In this document: piece after piece, positions 7,050 through 15,551 of the stretch
How the letters are laid out: every line of letters begins with the position of its first letter
Position numbering within the stretch: the first letter of the stretch is position 1
Source: Methylococcaceae bacterium
GTDB taxonomy: Bacteria; Pseudomonadota; Gammaproteobacteria; Methylococcales; Methylomonadaceae
Length of the DNA: 20,167 nucleotides
Assembly (NCBI GenBank): GCA_021647145.1
Contig: JAKIVF010000063.1
Location: forward strand, 1-20,167
Direction of reading: 5' to 3'
Translations under genes and position numbers: made by a program
Notes under the pieces: model-generated
Told to the model about the DNA's origin: nothing
The model's input: the letters and a program-made list of their open reading frames with translations, nothing else
The model's database searches: none

Positions 7050-9866
7050 TTAAAAAAAACGTTTTAAATAAAAACCAGTATAAGAAGAGTCAATCTTTGA
7101 AATATTTTTGGGTGTGCCTTCGGCCATTAAAGTTCCTCCACCGACACCTCCTTCGGGTCCCATATCAATAACCCAATCTGCGGTTTTAATAACATCAAGG
7201 TTATGTTCAATAATAATCACTGTGTTTCCATGGTCGCGTAAGGTGTGTAAAACTTTGAGTAGCTGTTTAATATCGTGAAAGTGTAATCCAGTTGTAGGTT
7301 CATCCAAAATATATAAGGTTTTTCCTGTATCTCGTTTTGATAATTCTTTTGCTAGTTTTACTCGCTGTGCTTCGCCACCCGATAGTGTGATTGCATTTTG
7401 GCCTAAGGTAATATAACTTAATCCAACATCAACCAAAGTATCTAATTTTTTTGCTAACACAGGAACGGGGTTAAAAAACTCAGCTGCATCTTCAACCGTC
7501 ATGGATAAAATTTCATTAATTGTTTTACCTTTATAACGTATTTCTAATGTTTCTCGGTTGTAGCGTTTGCCTTTACAAATATCACAAGAAACAAAAATAT
7601 CAGGGAGAAAATGCATCTCGACTTTAATAACGCCATCTCCTTTGCATGCTTCGCATCGTCCGCCTTTAACATTAAAACTGAACCTTCCAGGTGTATAGCC
7701 TCTGGATCTTGCTTCGGGTGTGGCCGCAAATAATTCACGGACAGGAGTAAAAATACCGGTATAGGTAGCTGGATTAGAGCGAGGGGTTCTGCCAATGGGG
7801 CTTTGGTCTATATCGACTACTTTATCAATTTGATTGAGCCCACTGACGTCATCACAAGGGGCTGGGATACAGCTTGCTTTATTAATTAGTCTGGCAGCAT
7901 GTCGATAGAGAGTATCGTTAACTAAAGTCGATTTTCCTGAGCCTGAGACACCTGTTACACAGGTTAATAGTCCAATGGGAAAAGAGATAGTTACATTTTG
8001 TAAATTATTACCCTGAGCCTTATGCAGGGTAATTTTTTTCTTCTTGTTATTGGTGGTTAAAGACTTTGGTATCTCTATCCTTTCTAATCCAGATAGATAT
8101 TGTCCAGTTAAAGATTTAGGATTGTTTTTTATTTCTTCTGGAGTTCCCATTGCGACGATTTCTCCTCCATGAATACCTGCTCCCGGCCCAATATCCACCA
8201 CATGTTGGGCGGATAAGATAGCGTCTTCATCATGTTCTACAACGATAACGGTATTGCCTAAATCTCTTAGTCTAAATAAAGTATTTAATAGTTTTTGGTT
8301 ATCACGTTGATGTAAGCCTATTGAAGGTTCATCAAGAACATACATGACACCAACTAAACCTGCACCTATCTGACTTGCAAGACGAATTCTCTGAGCTTCA
8401 CCCCCAGATAAGGTGTCTGCACTTCTGTCTAATGTTAAATAGTCGAGACCGACATTAACTAAAAACTCTAAGCGTTGCTGTATTTCTTTATTGATTTTTT
8501 CAGCAATTTCACCTCTATGACCAGGGAGGTGTAGATCACTGAAAAACTCTAGTGCTTGTTTAACCGGTAAACTGGTAAGGTCTTGTATTGGCTTCTTTTT
8601 AATAAACACATGTCTTGCTGCTGTATTTAAACGAGCACCATTGCATTGGTCACATGCTTTTTTTGTCAGGTATTTTGCAAGTTCATCCCTTACCAGCTGT
8701 GAATCCGTTTCATGGTAGCGCCTTTCCATATTAACAATAATCCCTTCAAATGGATGGCTTTTAGTCTGTTTTTTACCTGTACCAGAAACGAATTGAAAGT
8801 TGATTTTTTCTGAGCCACTACCATAAAGAAGGATAGCTTTTATTTCTTGAGAAATTTCTGAATAAGGGGCTTCGGTATCAAAACCATAATGTTTGGCTAA
8901 AGAACAAATTATTTGATAATAGTAGGCATTACGTCTGTCCCAACCTCTGATTGCTCCACCTGAGAGACTAATTTCAGAATTATGTACGACGAGGTCTGGG
9001 TCAAAGTGTTGTCTTACACCCAAGCCATCACATCCAGAGCATGCACCTTTTGGATTATTAAATGAGAAAATTCGTGGTTCCAGTTCTGATATGCTATAAC
9101 CGCATTGCGAGCATGCATATCGCTCAGAGAATAAAATAGAATTATTGTTTTCATCCATGTTGACTGCAATAGCAATGCCATCAGCAATGCGTAGTGCTGT
9201 TTCAAATGATTCAGATAGTCGTAGGGCATTATCTTCACGAATTTTAAAGCGATCTACAATGACTTCAATGCTGTGTTTTTTTTTTAAATCCAGAGTAGGG
9301 GGCTCGTCCAAATCAACAACATGCCCATCTATACGAGCACGAATAAAGCCTTGGGCTCGAAGGTCCTCTAATAGCTGGAGATGTTCACCTTTTTTTGCAT
9401 TAATGACTGGGGCAAGTAACATCCAGCGTTCGCCCTCAGGTTGGGCTAAGACTTGATCTACCATTTGATCAACAGTTTGCGCTTCAAGAGAAGTTTGGTG
9501 ATCTGGACATTCAGGAATTCCTGCACGAGCGTATAAAAGTCTTAAATAATCATAAATTTCGGTAATGGTACCGACTGTAGAACGAGGGTTATGAGAAGTG
9601 GATTTTTGTTCAATTGAAATGGCTGGTGATAATCCTTCGATATGATCAACATCGGGTTTTTCCATCATAGACAAAAACTGCCTGGCATAAGCTGATAAAG
9701 ATTCAACATAACGCCGTTGACCTTCAGCATAAATAGTATCAAATGCCAGTGATGATTTTCCCGACCCTGAAAGGCCAGTAATAACAATTAATGAATCTCT
9801 AGGTAAATCTAGATCTATATTTTTAAGGTTGTGTGTTCTAGCACCTCTAATGCTGATTTTATCCAC
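7050..9866 (-). CDS. uvrA: UvrABC system protein A (excision-repair ATPase)
   Basis: The 938-residue product is full length for UvrA. It begins MDKISIRGARTHNLKNIDLD, has a first Walker A (GLSGSGKSSL, residues 31-40), and zinc-binding cysteine pairs at CSQCGYS and CSGCDGLG. The first ABC signature is LSGGEAQRIRLASQIG with VLDEPSIGLH, the second Walker A is GVSGSGKSTL, a second zinc module is CEACKGDGV with CDICKGKRYN, and the second signature is LSGGEAQRVKLAKEL with ILDEPTTGLH. UvrA dimers find bulky DNA damage and load UvrB in nucleotide excision repair in the cytoplasm. All key motifs are intact. The divergent neighbour is a yajR-type MFS gene with a 95-base gap. I see no LexA-type box (CTGT-N8-ACAG) in that gap. 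Confidence 0.98.
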   Translation of the reverse strand: MDKISIRGARTHNLKNIDLDLPRDSLIVITGLSGSGKSSLAFDTIYAEGQRRYVESLSAYARQFLSMMEKPDVDHIEGLSPAISIEQKSTSHNPRSTVGTITEIYDYLRLLYARAGIPECPDHQTSLEAQTVDQMVDQVLAQPEGERWMLLAPVINAKKGEHLQLLEDLRAQGFIRARIDGHVVDLDEPPTLDLKKKHSIEVIVDRFKIREDNALRLSESFETALRIADGIAIAVNMDENNNSILFSERYACSQCGYSISELEPRIFSFNNPKGACSGCDGLGVRQHFDPDLVVHNSEISLSGGAIRGWDRRNAYYYQIICSLAKHYGFDTEAPYSEISQEIKAILLYGSGSEKINFQFVSGTGKKQTKSHPFEGIIVNMERRYHETDSQLVRDELAKYLTKKACDQCNGARLNTAARHVFIKKKPIQDLTSLPVKQALEFFSDLHLPGHRGEIAEKINKEIQQRLEFLVNVGLDYLTLDRSADTLSGGEAQRIRLASQIGAGLVGVMYVLDEPSIGLHQRDNQKLLNTLFRLRDLGNTVIVVEHDEDAILSAQHVVDIGPGAGIHGGEIVAMGTPEEIKNNPKSLTGQYLSGLERIEIPKSLTTNNKKKKITLHKAQGNNLQNVTISFPIGLLTCVTGVSGSGKSTLVNDTLYRHAARLINKASCIPAPCDDVSGLNQIDKVVDIDQSPIGRTPRSNPATYTGIFTPVRELFAATPEARSRGYTPGRFSFNVKGGRCEACKGDGVIKVEMHFLPDIFVSCDICKGKRYNRETLEIRYKGKTINEILSMTVEDAAEFFNPVPVLAKKLDTLVDVGLSYITLGQNAITLSGGEAQRVKLAKELSKRDTGKTLYILDEPTTGLHFHDIKQLLKVLHTLRDHGNTVIIIEHNLDVIKTADWVIDMGPEGGVGGGTLMAEGTPKNISKIDSSYTGFYLKRFF

Positions 9867-9961
9867 GAATAGAATTCCGGCAAATTAAATAACCTGATAA
9901 TATACGTCTTTTTGTTCCAAAATAGCAAAGGAAGTATGAATATAATTAGGAGTGTTAGGTT

Positions 9962-11353
9962 TTGACACAGTTGCAGGATATTTCTAGCCCAATGACTGCG
10001 CTGGAGAAACGCGCAATTTTATCTCTATCCAGCATTTATGCTTTACGTATGCTGGGTTTGTTTATGATTTTACCTGTCTTATCTTTATTTACTGAGCAAA
10101 TGGAGGGAGCGACTCCTTTCTTAATGGGTATGGTGATTAGTGTGTAGGGATTAACTCAGGCTGTTTTGCAAATTCCTTTCGGTTTGCTATCCGACCGATT
10201 TGGACGTAAAAAAATTATTATTATTGGCTTAATCTTGTTTTCAGCAGGTAGTGTAGTTGCTGCTGTATCAACAACAATTTACGGTGTTTTGCTGGGGAGA
10301 GCAATTCAAGGAGGAGGGGCTATTGCTGCTGCGATTATGGCTCTGGTTGCCGATTTAACGCAAGAGGTACACCGCACCAAGGCAATGGCAACAATTGGTG
10401 CTAGTATAGGGGTGTCCTTCGGCGTAGCTATTACTTTAGGGCCACTAATAGCTGGTTATGTGGGTGTTTCAGGTATTTTTTGGTTGACGGGTGTTTTAGC
10501 TATATTGGCAATTTTAGTGGTTTTGTTTATTGTTCCAAACCCTAAAAAATCAATAGTGCATCGTGATACAGAATTAGTGCCTAACCAAATTTTTAAGGTT
10601 TTAAAAAACCCGGATTTACTTAGATTAGATTACGGTATTTTTATTCTGCACTTATGTTTAACTGCAAGTTTTGTGGTTTTACCCTTATTAATAAGGGATG
10701 CTGGTTTAGCCGCAGAAAGTCATTGGAAAATTTATTTGCCTGTATTAGTTACATCAATGGCTGTAATAGTACCTTTTGTCATTATTGCTGAGAAAAACCG
10801 TAAAATGAAAAGAGTGTTTTTTGGAGCAATCACAACTTTAATGTTAGCTAACCTTGGACTGTTTAAGTTTTTTGATGACTTGTATGGATTAATAGGTTTT
10901 TTATGGTTGTTTTTTTGTGGTTTCAATTTACTTGAAGCAACATTACCCTCATTAATTTCTAAAACGGCTCCTGGTGATTTAAAAGGGACCGCAATGGGAG
11001 CATATTCTAGTTCTCAATTTATGGGAGCTTTTGTAGGAGGTGCTTCGGGAGGTTGGTTATACGGAGAACTTGGTGCTGAGGCAGTCTTTCTTTTTTGTGC
11101 TATCGCAACAGGAACCTGGAGTCTTGTTGCTTTATTTATGAAAGCACCAAAACATTTAGCAAATATGCTTTTGTCTCTAGAAAATATTAGTGAGGAAGGA
11201 AATGCTGAATTTACAGACAAATTACTTAATATTGTTGGAGTAGAAGAAGTCACTCCTCATTTTGAAGAAAAGGTTGCTTATTTGAAAGTAGACAGTCAAC
11301 GGTTACAGAAAGAGAGTTTGCAACAGTTGATTAATGAATGGTCTATAAACTGA
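9962..11353 (+). pseudogene. yajR: YajR-type MFS transporter interrupted by an in-frame amber codon
   Basis: Read through one TAG (10145-10147), the frame gives a complete 463-residue MFS protein of the YajR type. It has about twelve membrane segments, the motif IPFGLLSDRFGRKK after helix 2, AIQGGGAIAAAIMALVADLT, and a C-terminal cytoplasmic YAM-like domain (LLNIVGVEEVTPHFEEKVAY). The TAG replaces what is normally Tyr in the family motif IYGLTQ: here the codons read Val-stop-Gly-Leu-Thr-Gln, so a single base change from TAT or TAC explains it. Both sides are in the same frame with no other lesion, so the change is recent, a sequencing error, or is read through. The start is TTG at 9962, supported by AGGAG 9 bases upstream; the ATG at 9992 has no ribosome site. 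The natural substrate of YajR is not known. Confidence 0.88.
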
Positions 11354-11398
11354 TGAGAGGCAAGGGTATTTAAACCCTTCGCTTCATCAGTTATTTTT
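11348..11398 (+). terminator. Rho-independent terminator after the yajR-type gene
   Basis: A two-tier hairpin overlaps the stop codon: outer arms AACTGATGA (11348-11356) and TCATCAGTT (11384-11392), inner arms AAGGGT and ACCCTT around the loop ATTTAA, followed by ATTTTTAG. Both tiers pair perfectly. Confidence 0.85.
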
Positions 11399-11422
11399 AG
11401 AAAAGAAATATGGGCGTCCCTA

Positions 11423-11581
11423 TTATATTCCTTTTTTTGTTTCAGTATTAAAATGCATGTTACTAAAAACAGCCGCCATAGCGAAGACAACAGTAGAAAC
11501 TATAAAACTGCCACTAATAAACCCAAAAAGGCCTACGATAAACATTATTCCTACAGTAATATCTTTACTCAAACTATTCAT
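11423..11581 (-). CDS. Small membrane protein, 52 residues
   Basis: The minus strand encodes 52 residues from an ATG at 11581. A good ribosome site (GAGG, 8 bases before the ATG) supports it as a real gene. The product is MNSLSKDITVGIMF followed by a long hydrophobic, glycine- and serine-spaced stretch (about residues 8-41, FIVGLFGFISGSFIVSTVVF) and a polar tail NMHFNTETKKGI. This is enough for one long or two short membrane helices. It sits alone between two terminator-like hairpins, convergent with the yajR-type gene. I do not recognise a family, and no function can be given. Confidence rests on the ribosome site, clean hydrophobic pattern and lack of competing frames. Confidence 0.6.
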   Translation of the reverse strand: MNSLSKDITVGIMFIVGLFGFISGSFIVSTVVFAMAAVFSNMHFNTETKKGI

Positions 11582-11765
11582 TAATTAACCCTCGTGTTTG
11601 TTGAAGTTGTATAGACTATAGCTGGATTTAACAAGAGGTGACATGAGTTGATTCACAAATAAATAATCTTGTATAAATTTGCTTGTTATAAATATGGTTT
11701 ATGTGATCTAAGTACTGGGAAATGATATTGGATAACCAAAAAATAGTTTCTCATACGAAATAAAC

Positions 11766-11791
11766 GAGCTATGCATTTAAATGCATAGCTC
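11766..11791 (-). terminator. Perfect 26-base palindrome after deaD, likely terminator stem
   Basis: Thirteen bases GAGCTATGCATTT are followed at once by their reverse complement AAATGCATAGCTC, 11 bases beyond the deaD stop. The transcript would fold to a stem of about 11 pairs with a tiny loop. In the deaD direction the following bases are GTTTATTT, a weak U tract. It can be a terminator or a dyad binding site. Confidence 0.6.
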
Positions 11792-11802
11792 ATCTAAATA
11801 AT

Positions 11803-13557
11803 TTAGTCTTTTACTATTTTTTTGCTTCGTCTGGATGTAGAGCTGATTCGTTTTTTACTTTTTGCTTTTTTTATTCCCGCTTTATCTAAGGAGGAAATAT
11901 TAAGTTGTTGTCCAGCAACCCTTACTTTTTTTAATTCCTGAAAGAGTTCTTTAGGCATTCCTGCTGGTAGCTCAACAGTACTATAATTTTCTTCAATTTT
12001 TATCCGAGCAATGTGCTCACCATCAATTCCTGTTTCGTTGGCAATAGCACCCACAATGTTTCCTGGTTTTACACTATGTGTATGGCCAACCTCAATTCGA
12101 TACAATTCCATTTTTATTTCAGAATTTCGGTTTCCCCCACGCTGAGGTTTACGGTCATGATCGCGCCCACGTCCACGAACATTTTCACGAGGATGCTTTT
12201 CTTTTCTATCAGATCGAGTTCTTTTGGGTATTTCTTTAAGCAATAGAGGCGAGTTTCCCTGAGCTAATTTAGCTAAGGCTGCCGCTATATTAACTGCGGG
12301 AACATCATGTTCGGTTTGATATTGTTCAATTAGCTGAGAAAAGAAACTTAATTCTTCGCTGGCGAGAGTATCAGTAATACGTTGTTTAAAACGAGAAATA
12401 CGCGCATTATTAATAAAATCGGTTGAAGGTAATTGCATTTCTTCAACTTTTTTCTTGGTGGCTCGTTCAATATTGCTTAATAATCTACGTTCTCTGGGAG
12501 ATACAAATAAAATTGCATCACCAGTTCGTCCTGCACGTCCTGTTCTGCCAATCCGGTGAATATAAGATTCTGTATCGTAAGGGATATCATAATTAACAAC
12601 ATGAGTAATACGGTCAACATCAAGCCCTCTGGCAGCAACATCAGTAGCGACTAATATATCCAGTTTACCTCGTTTTAAATTATTGATGGCCCTTTCACGT
12701 AGTTGTTGCGACATATCACCATTAATTGCAGACGCCGAATGTCCTCTTGCCTCTAATTTTTCAGCTAGTTCTATAGTTGCAGTTTTAGTTCTGACAAAAA
12801 TAATCATTCCGTCAAACTCTTCGGCTTCCAGTATACGAGTTAGAGCATCTAATTTATGAACGCCACTTACTATCCAAAAACGTTGGCGAATGTTATCTGC
12901 TGTAGCGGTTTTGACTTTGATAGTGACTTGCTCAGGGTTAGTCAGATATTTTTGAGCAATTTTACGAATAACAGTTGGCATAGTGGCAGAAAAAAGAGCG
13001 ATTTGCCTTTTTTCTGGTATTTGCTCAAGAATCCATTCGACATCATCAATAAATCCCATGCGTAACATTTCGTCAGCTTCATCTAAAACTAGTGTATTGA
13101 GTTGATCGAGTTTAAGAGTGCCTTTACGCATATGATCCATCACACGACCGGGAGTACCGACTATTACATGGGCTCCTCGTCGTAGCTGACGTAATTGAGT
13201 GCTATACTCTTGACCTCCATAGATAGGGAGTACATGAAAGCCTTTAAGTTTAGAGGCATATCCTTGAAAGGCTTCAGCAACTTGAATCGCTAATTCTCGA
13301 GTCGGGGCTAATACAAGAACTTGCGGGTTTTTCTGTTTAATATTTATCTGCGATAAAATAGGTAAAGCAAAAGCCGCTGTTTTTCCTGTTCCTGTTTGAG
13401 CCTGGCCTAAAACATCTCTTCCATCTAACATAAATGGAATAATTTGGGCTTGAATTGGGGAGGGCGTTTCATAACCCGCATTTTTAACAGCGTCTAAAAC
13501 AGGTTCTGATAAAGCTAAAGTATTGAAGGAAGGAAGTAGAGTATCGTTATCGGACAT
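11803..13557 (-). CDS. deaD: DEAD-box RNA helicase, DeaD/CsdA type
   Basis: The 584-residue protein has the full helicase core: F12 and the Q motif (PSPIQAQ, 33-39), Walker A AQTGTGKT (53-60), PTRELA (85-90), GG (114-115), TPGR (135-138), DEAD (159-162), SAT (190-192), then ARGLD and HRIGRTGRAGR. After a helical linker and a basic RGG-like stretch (ENVRGRGRDHDRKPQRGGNR) comes a DbpA-type RNA-binding domain (about 483-556, MELYRIEVGHTHSVKPGNIV) and a lysine/arginine-rich tail (KKAKSKKRISSTSRRSKK). DeaD unwinds RNA in ribosome assembly and mRNA decay and is usually cold-induced. The gene has only a weak ribosome site (AAGG) and a long upstream non-coding region. That would suit post-transcriptional control, but this is inference. 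Confidence 0.93.
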   Translation of the reverse strand: MSDNDTLLPSFNTLALSEPVLDAVKNAGYETPSPIQAQIIPFMLDGRDVLGQAQTGTGKTAAFALPILSQINIKQKNPQVLVLAPTRELAIQVAEAFQGYASKLKGFHVLPIYGGQEYSTQLRQLRRGAHVIVGTPGRVMDHMRKGTLKLDQLNTLVLDEADEMLRMGFIDDVEWILEQIPEKRQIALFSATMPTVIRKIAQKYLTNPEQVTIKVKTATADNIRQRFWIVSGVHKLDALTRILEAEEFDGMIIFVRTKTATIELAEKLEARGHSASAINGDMSQQLRERAINNLKRGKLDILVATDVAARGLDVDRITHVVNYDIPYDTESYIHRIGRTGRAGRTGDAILFVSPRERRLLSNIERATKKKVEEMQLPSTDFINNARISRFKQRITDTLASEELSFFSQLIEQYQTEHDVPAVNIAAALAKLAQGNSPLLLKEIPKRTRSDRKEKHPRENVRGRGRDHDRKPQRGGNRNSEIKMELYRIEVGHTHSVKPGNIVGAIANETGIDGEHIARIKIEENYSTVELPAGMPKELFQELKKVRVAGQQLNISSLDKAGIKKAKSKKRISSTSRRSKKIVKD

Positions 13558-13598
13558 TTAAAGTAAGCCTTGTTGAATATATGGGTAAGCTAAAGAGC

Positions 13599-13736
13599 GA
13601 GGATTTAATAACATCTGAATCTTGAGTCTGTCTTCTATTATTGTAGAAACAGTTGTGCAACCTGCTATAAGCCCATTTCTATACCTTGAATACGAACAAT
13701 AATCCTGTGCCAAGAGAGGGTCTTAATAAATCCTCG
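13599..13736. repeat. Repeat element with inverted ends, copy 1
   Basis: The ends are GAGGATTTAATAA (13599-13611, preceded by C) and, inverted, TTAATAAATCCTCG (ending 13736). Inside lies TTGTAGAAACAGTTGTG (13641-13657). The left end and this internal 17-mer recur in the same order at 16662-16730, so this belongs to a dispersed family. No reading frame is inside. Confidence 0.6.
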
Positions 13737-14174
13737 TTCCTATGATTTGGTAAAAGTGGGCGTAACAGAGCATTATAACATACTAAGGATGATTTTATAG
13801 GTTTTAAAATAAAGACGGGTGGGATTAACTGTGGATTAGTGCTGAAGTAGTTATCATTTTTCCGGTGTCATAATAATAAAATCAAATCAAATCACCAAAC
13901 TCCCGTATAGGCCAAGCTAGCAGGCCTATCGTTAACCTAACTTTTTTAGCATACCCGTTGTGGTTGCTAACAAGGCGACCGGTTAATGATAAAACTTGCA
14001 GGCACTTTGTTACCTATGAAATTTAACTTGAAAAATCAGCTTTATAAACTAGTCTTTTCAGGGATAATTAGATAATTTTTGTAGTAAGAGTTTAGTTTGA
14101 ATAAAGGGGTAACAAATACAACACCATAATTTCTATATACTTCACGCGGTCACGGATGTGGAACTTATATCGAG

Positions 14175-14201
14175 TTGATTTATATCAGTATGAAGTATAA
14201 T
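14175..14201 (+). promoter_or_regulatory. Possible sigma-70 promoter of the response regulator gene
   Basis: TTGATT (14175-14180), 15 bases, then a perfect TATAAT (14196-14201), 50 bases before the GTG start. The spacer is short, so strength is uncertain. Confidence 0.45.
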
Positions 14202-14251
14202 AATGAACTTGGATTTAATCAATAAAACTTAGTTATAAAAGAGATGTTTTC

Positions 14252-15358
14252 GTGCAAATATTAATCGCTGATGATGACCTGACTTCCCGTTCTATGCTGG
14301 CAGCAATTAGTAAAAATTGGGGGTATACGCCAATAGTTGCCGAGGATGGAGAAGCTGCCTGGCAAATCCTTCAGGAAAATAAAGCTCCGCTTTTATTATT
14401 GATTGACTGGGAAATGCCTAAACTAAATGGGTTAGAGTTGTGTCGTAGAATACGTCTGGAGCTTGAAGATGCAATTCCTTTTATTATTATATTAACTGCT
14501 AGAAGTGATATTGATGATATTGTGGCAGGGTTAGAAGCCGGGGCAAATGATTACATAGCAAAACCATTTGCAAGTGCAGAGTTACAGGCTAGATTACAAG
14601 TAGGAAAGCGCATGCTTGAATTACAAGCAGAGCTTAATAAGGCAAAGAACGTTTTAACTTATGAGCGTGAAGTTATAGAAAATATAATTTTAAAAATGCG
14701 CGAGGCTACTTTTTTTGATAAAACACAGCTTCGAACTTTAGAGATACCCGTAGAAAATATTTCAGGTGATATTCTTTTATCAGCATTTAAACCTGATGGC
14801 ACCAGGCATCTTATGCTGGGAGATTTTACAGGCCATGGGTTAACAGCAGCAATTGCAGGGCCCGCTGTTAATGATATTTTTTATTCAATGACCAGAAGAA
14901 ATCAACCTTTGCTTAGTATTGCAAATGAAATTAATCAACAATTAATAACCAAATTACCAACAGGGTTATTCTTAGGTGCCATTTTTATAGAACTGAATCC
15001 TGATAATAATCTGACAATTTGGAATTGCGGAATGTCGGACGTATTAATTTATCGTAAATCTTATTTATGGAAAACAATAAAGTCCAGTTTACTGGCATTG
15101 GGAATTATTAACCAAGCATTTATTTCGACTGCGAAGCTGAAAGTTGAGTCTATTGATCGGGTTTATGCATATTCAGATGGCATTACTGAAACAATAAACC
15201 ATGACAATGAAGAGTTTGGGCAGGAACGATTACAGCAAGCTATTCATAAACTATTACTTAACGATAAAGAGATAAATTATCTCAATCAAAAAGCAAGTCA
15301 ATTTCGAGGAGATGCGAAGCAACTTGATGATATTACTTTGCTAGAATTAAGTTGTTGA
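14252..15358 (+). CDS. Response regulator with SpoIIE-type PP2C phosphatase output
   Basis: The 368-residue protein has a receiver domain (1-115): acidic pocket D7-D9, phospho-acceptor D52 in LLLIDWEMPKLNG, T82 and K104 in the usual places. A coiled linker (115-150) and a PP2C/SpoIIE-type serine phosphatase domain follow. Its metal ligands are in ISGD (D173), GDFTGHG (D191), YSDG (D309) and LDD (D359/D360), all intact. Such proteins usually dephosphorylate an anti-sigma-antagonist when their receiver is phosphorylated, freeing or trapping a partner. No STAS antagonist, anti-sigma kinase or sensor kinase gene lies next to it here. The start is GTG at 14252 with a GAGA site 7 bases upstream; the nearby ATG at 14242 reads only seven codons. 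Confidence 0.9.
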   Translation: MQILIADDDLTSRSMLAAISKNWGYTPIVAEDGEAAWQILQENKAPLLLLIDWEMPKLNGLELCRRIRLELEDAIPFIIILTARSDIDDIVAGLEAGANDYIAKPFASAELQARLQVGKRMLELQAELNKAKNVLTYEREVIENIILKMREATFFDKTQLRTLEIPVENISGDILLSAFKPDGTRHLMLGDFTGHGLTAAIAGPAVNDIFYSMTRRNQPLLSIANEINQQLITKLPTGLFLGAIFIELNPDNNLTIWNCGMSDVLIYRKSYLWKTIKSSLLALGIINQAFISTAKLKVESIDRVYAYSDGITETINHDNEEFGQERLQQAIHKLLLNDKEINYLNQKASQFRGDAKQLDDITLLELSC

Positions 15359-15442
15359 CGCTAGCAACCTCCTCAAACAGGGCATGATTAAAAGTAATGC
15401 AAAATATTCCTATAATTCATTGATTTTACTTGACTCTCTTAT

Positions 15443-15487
15443 AAGACGGTCAGCAGGAATGAGGGAAAGCCCCAATACCGTGTTCTT
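15443..15487 (+). ncRNA. Possible structured RNA hairpin, group II domain V-like remnant
   Basis: The strand AAGACGGT (15443-15450) can pair with ACCG (15477-15480) and TCTT (15484-15487) around TGAGGGAAAGCCCCA, which has its own GGG-GAAA-like-CCC tip. The tip ATGAGGGAAAGCCC and the right side recall domain V of group II introns, but the left side does not pair fully. No reverse transcriptase is in the window, so at most this is a decayed remnant. Confidence 0.2.
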
Positions 15488-15551
15488 TAGTAAGTCCTTA
15501 GAAGTAGAGTTAGTAGCCAACTTTATATCCTCAATCAAGGAACTTATACTC

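Larger units (their letters stand above)
13558..14251. other. 694-base intergenic region between deaD and the response regulator
   Basis: No credible gene is seen on either strand. From left to right it holds a repeat element (13599-13736), an inverted repeat ATAGGCC/GGCCTAT (13907-13913 and 13923-13929), a weaker pair TTAGCA/TGCTAA near 13950, and a possible promoter for the response regulator near its right end. The length would allow a long 5' leader for deaD, as cold-shock genes often have, but no leader element could be identified. Confidence 0.6.

Noticed and set aside
9867..9961. LexA box between uvrA and the yajR-type gene
   Set aside because: No CTGT-N8-ACAG or close variant is present, so SOS control cannot be claimed from the sequence.
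10166..11353. A separate MFS gene starting after the amber codon
   Set aside because: It would begin with TTG inside the conserved LTQAVLQIPFG motif, has no ribosome site and lacks the first two membrane helices. It is the rest of the interrupted gene.
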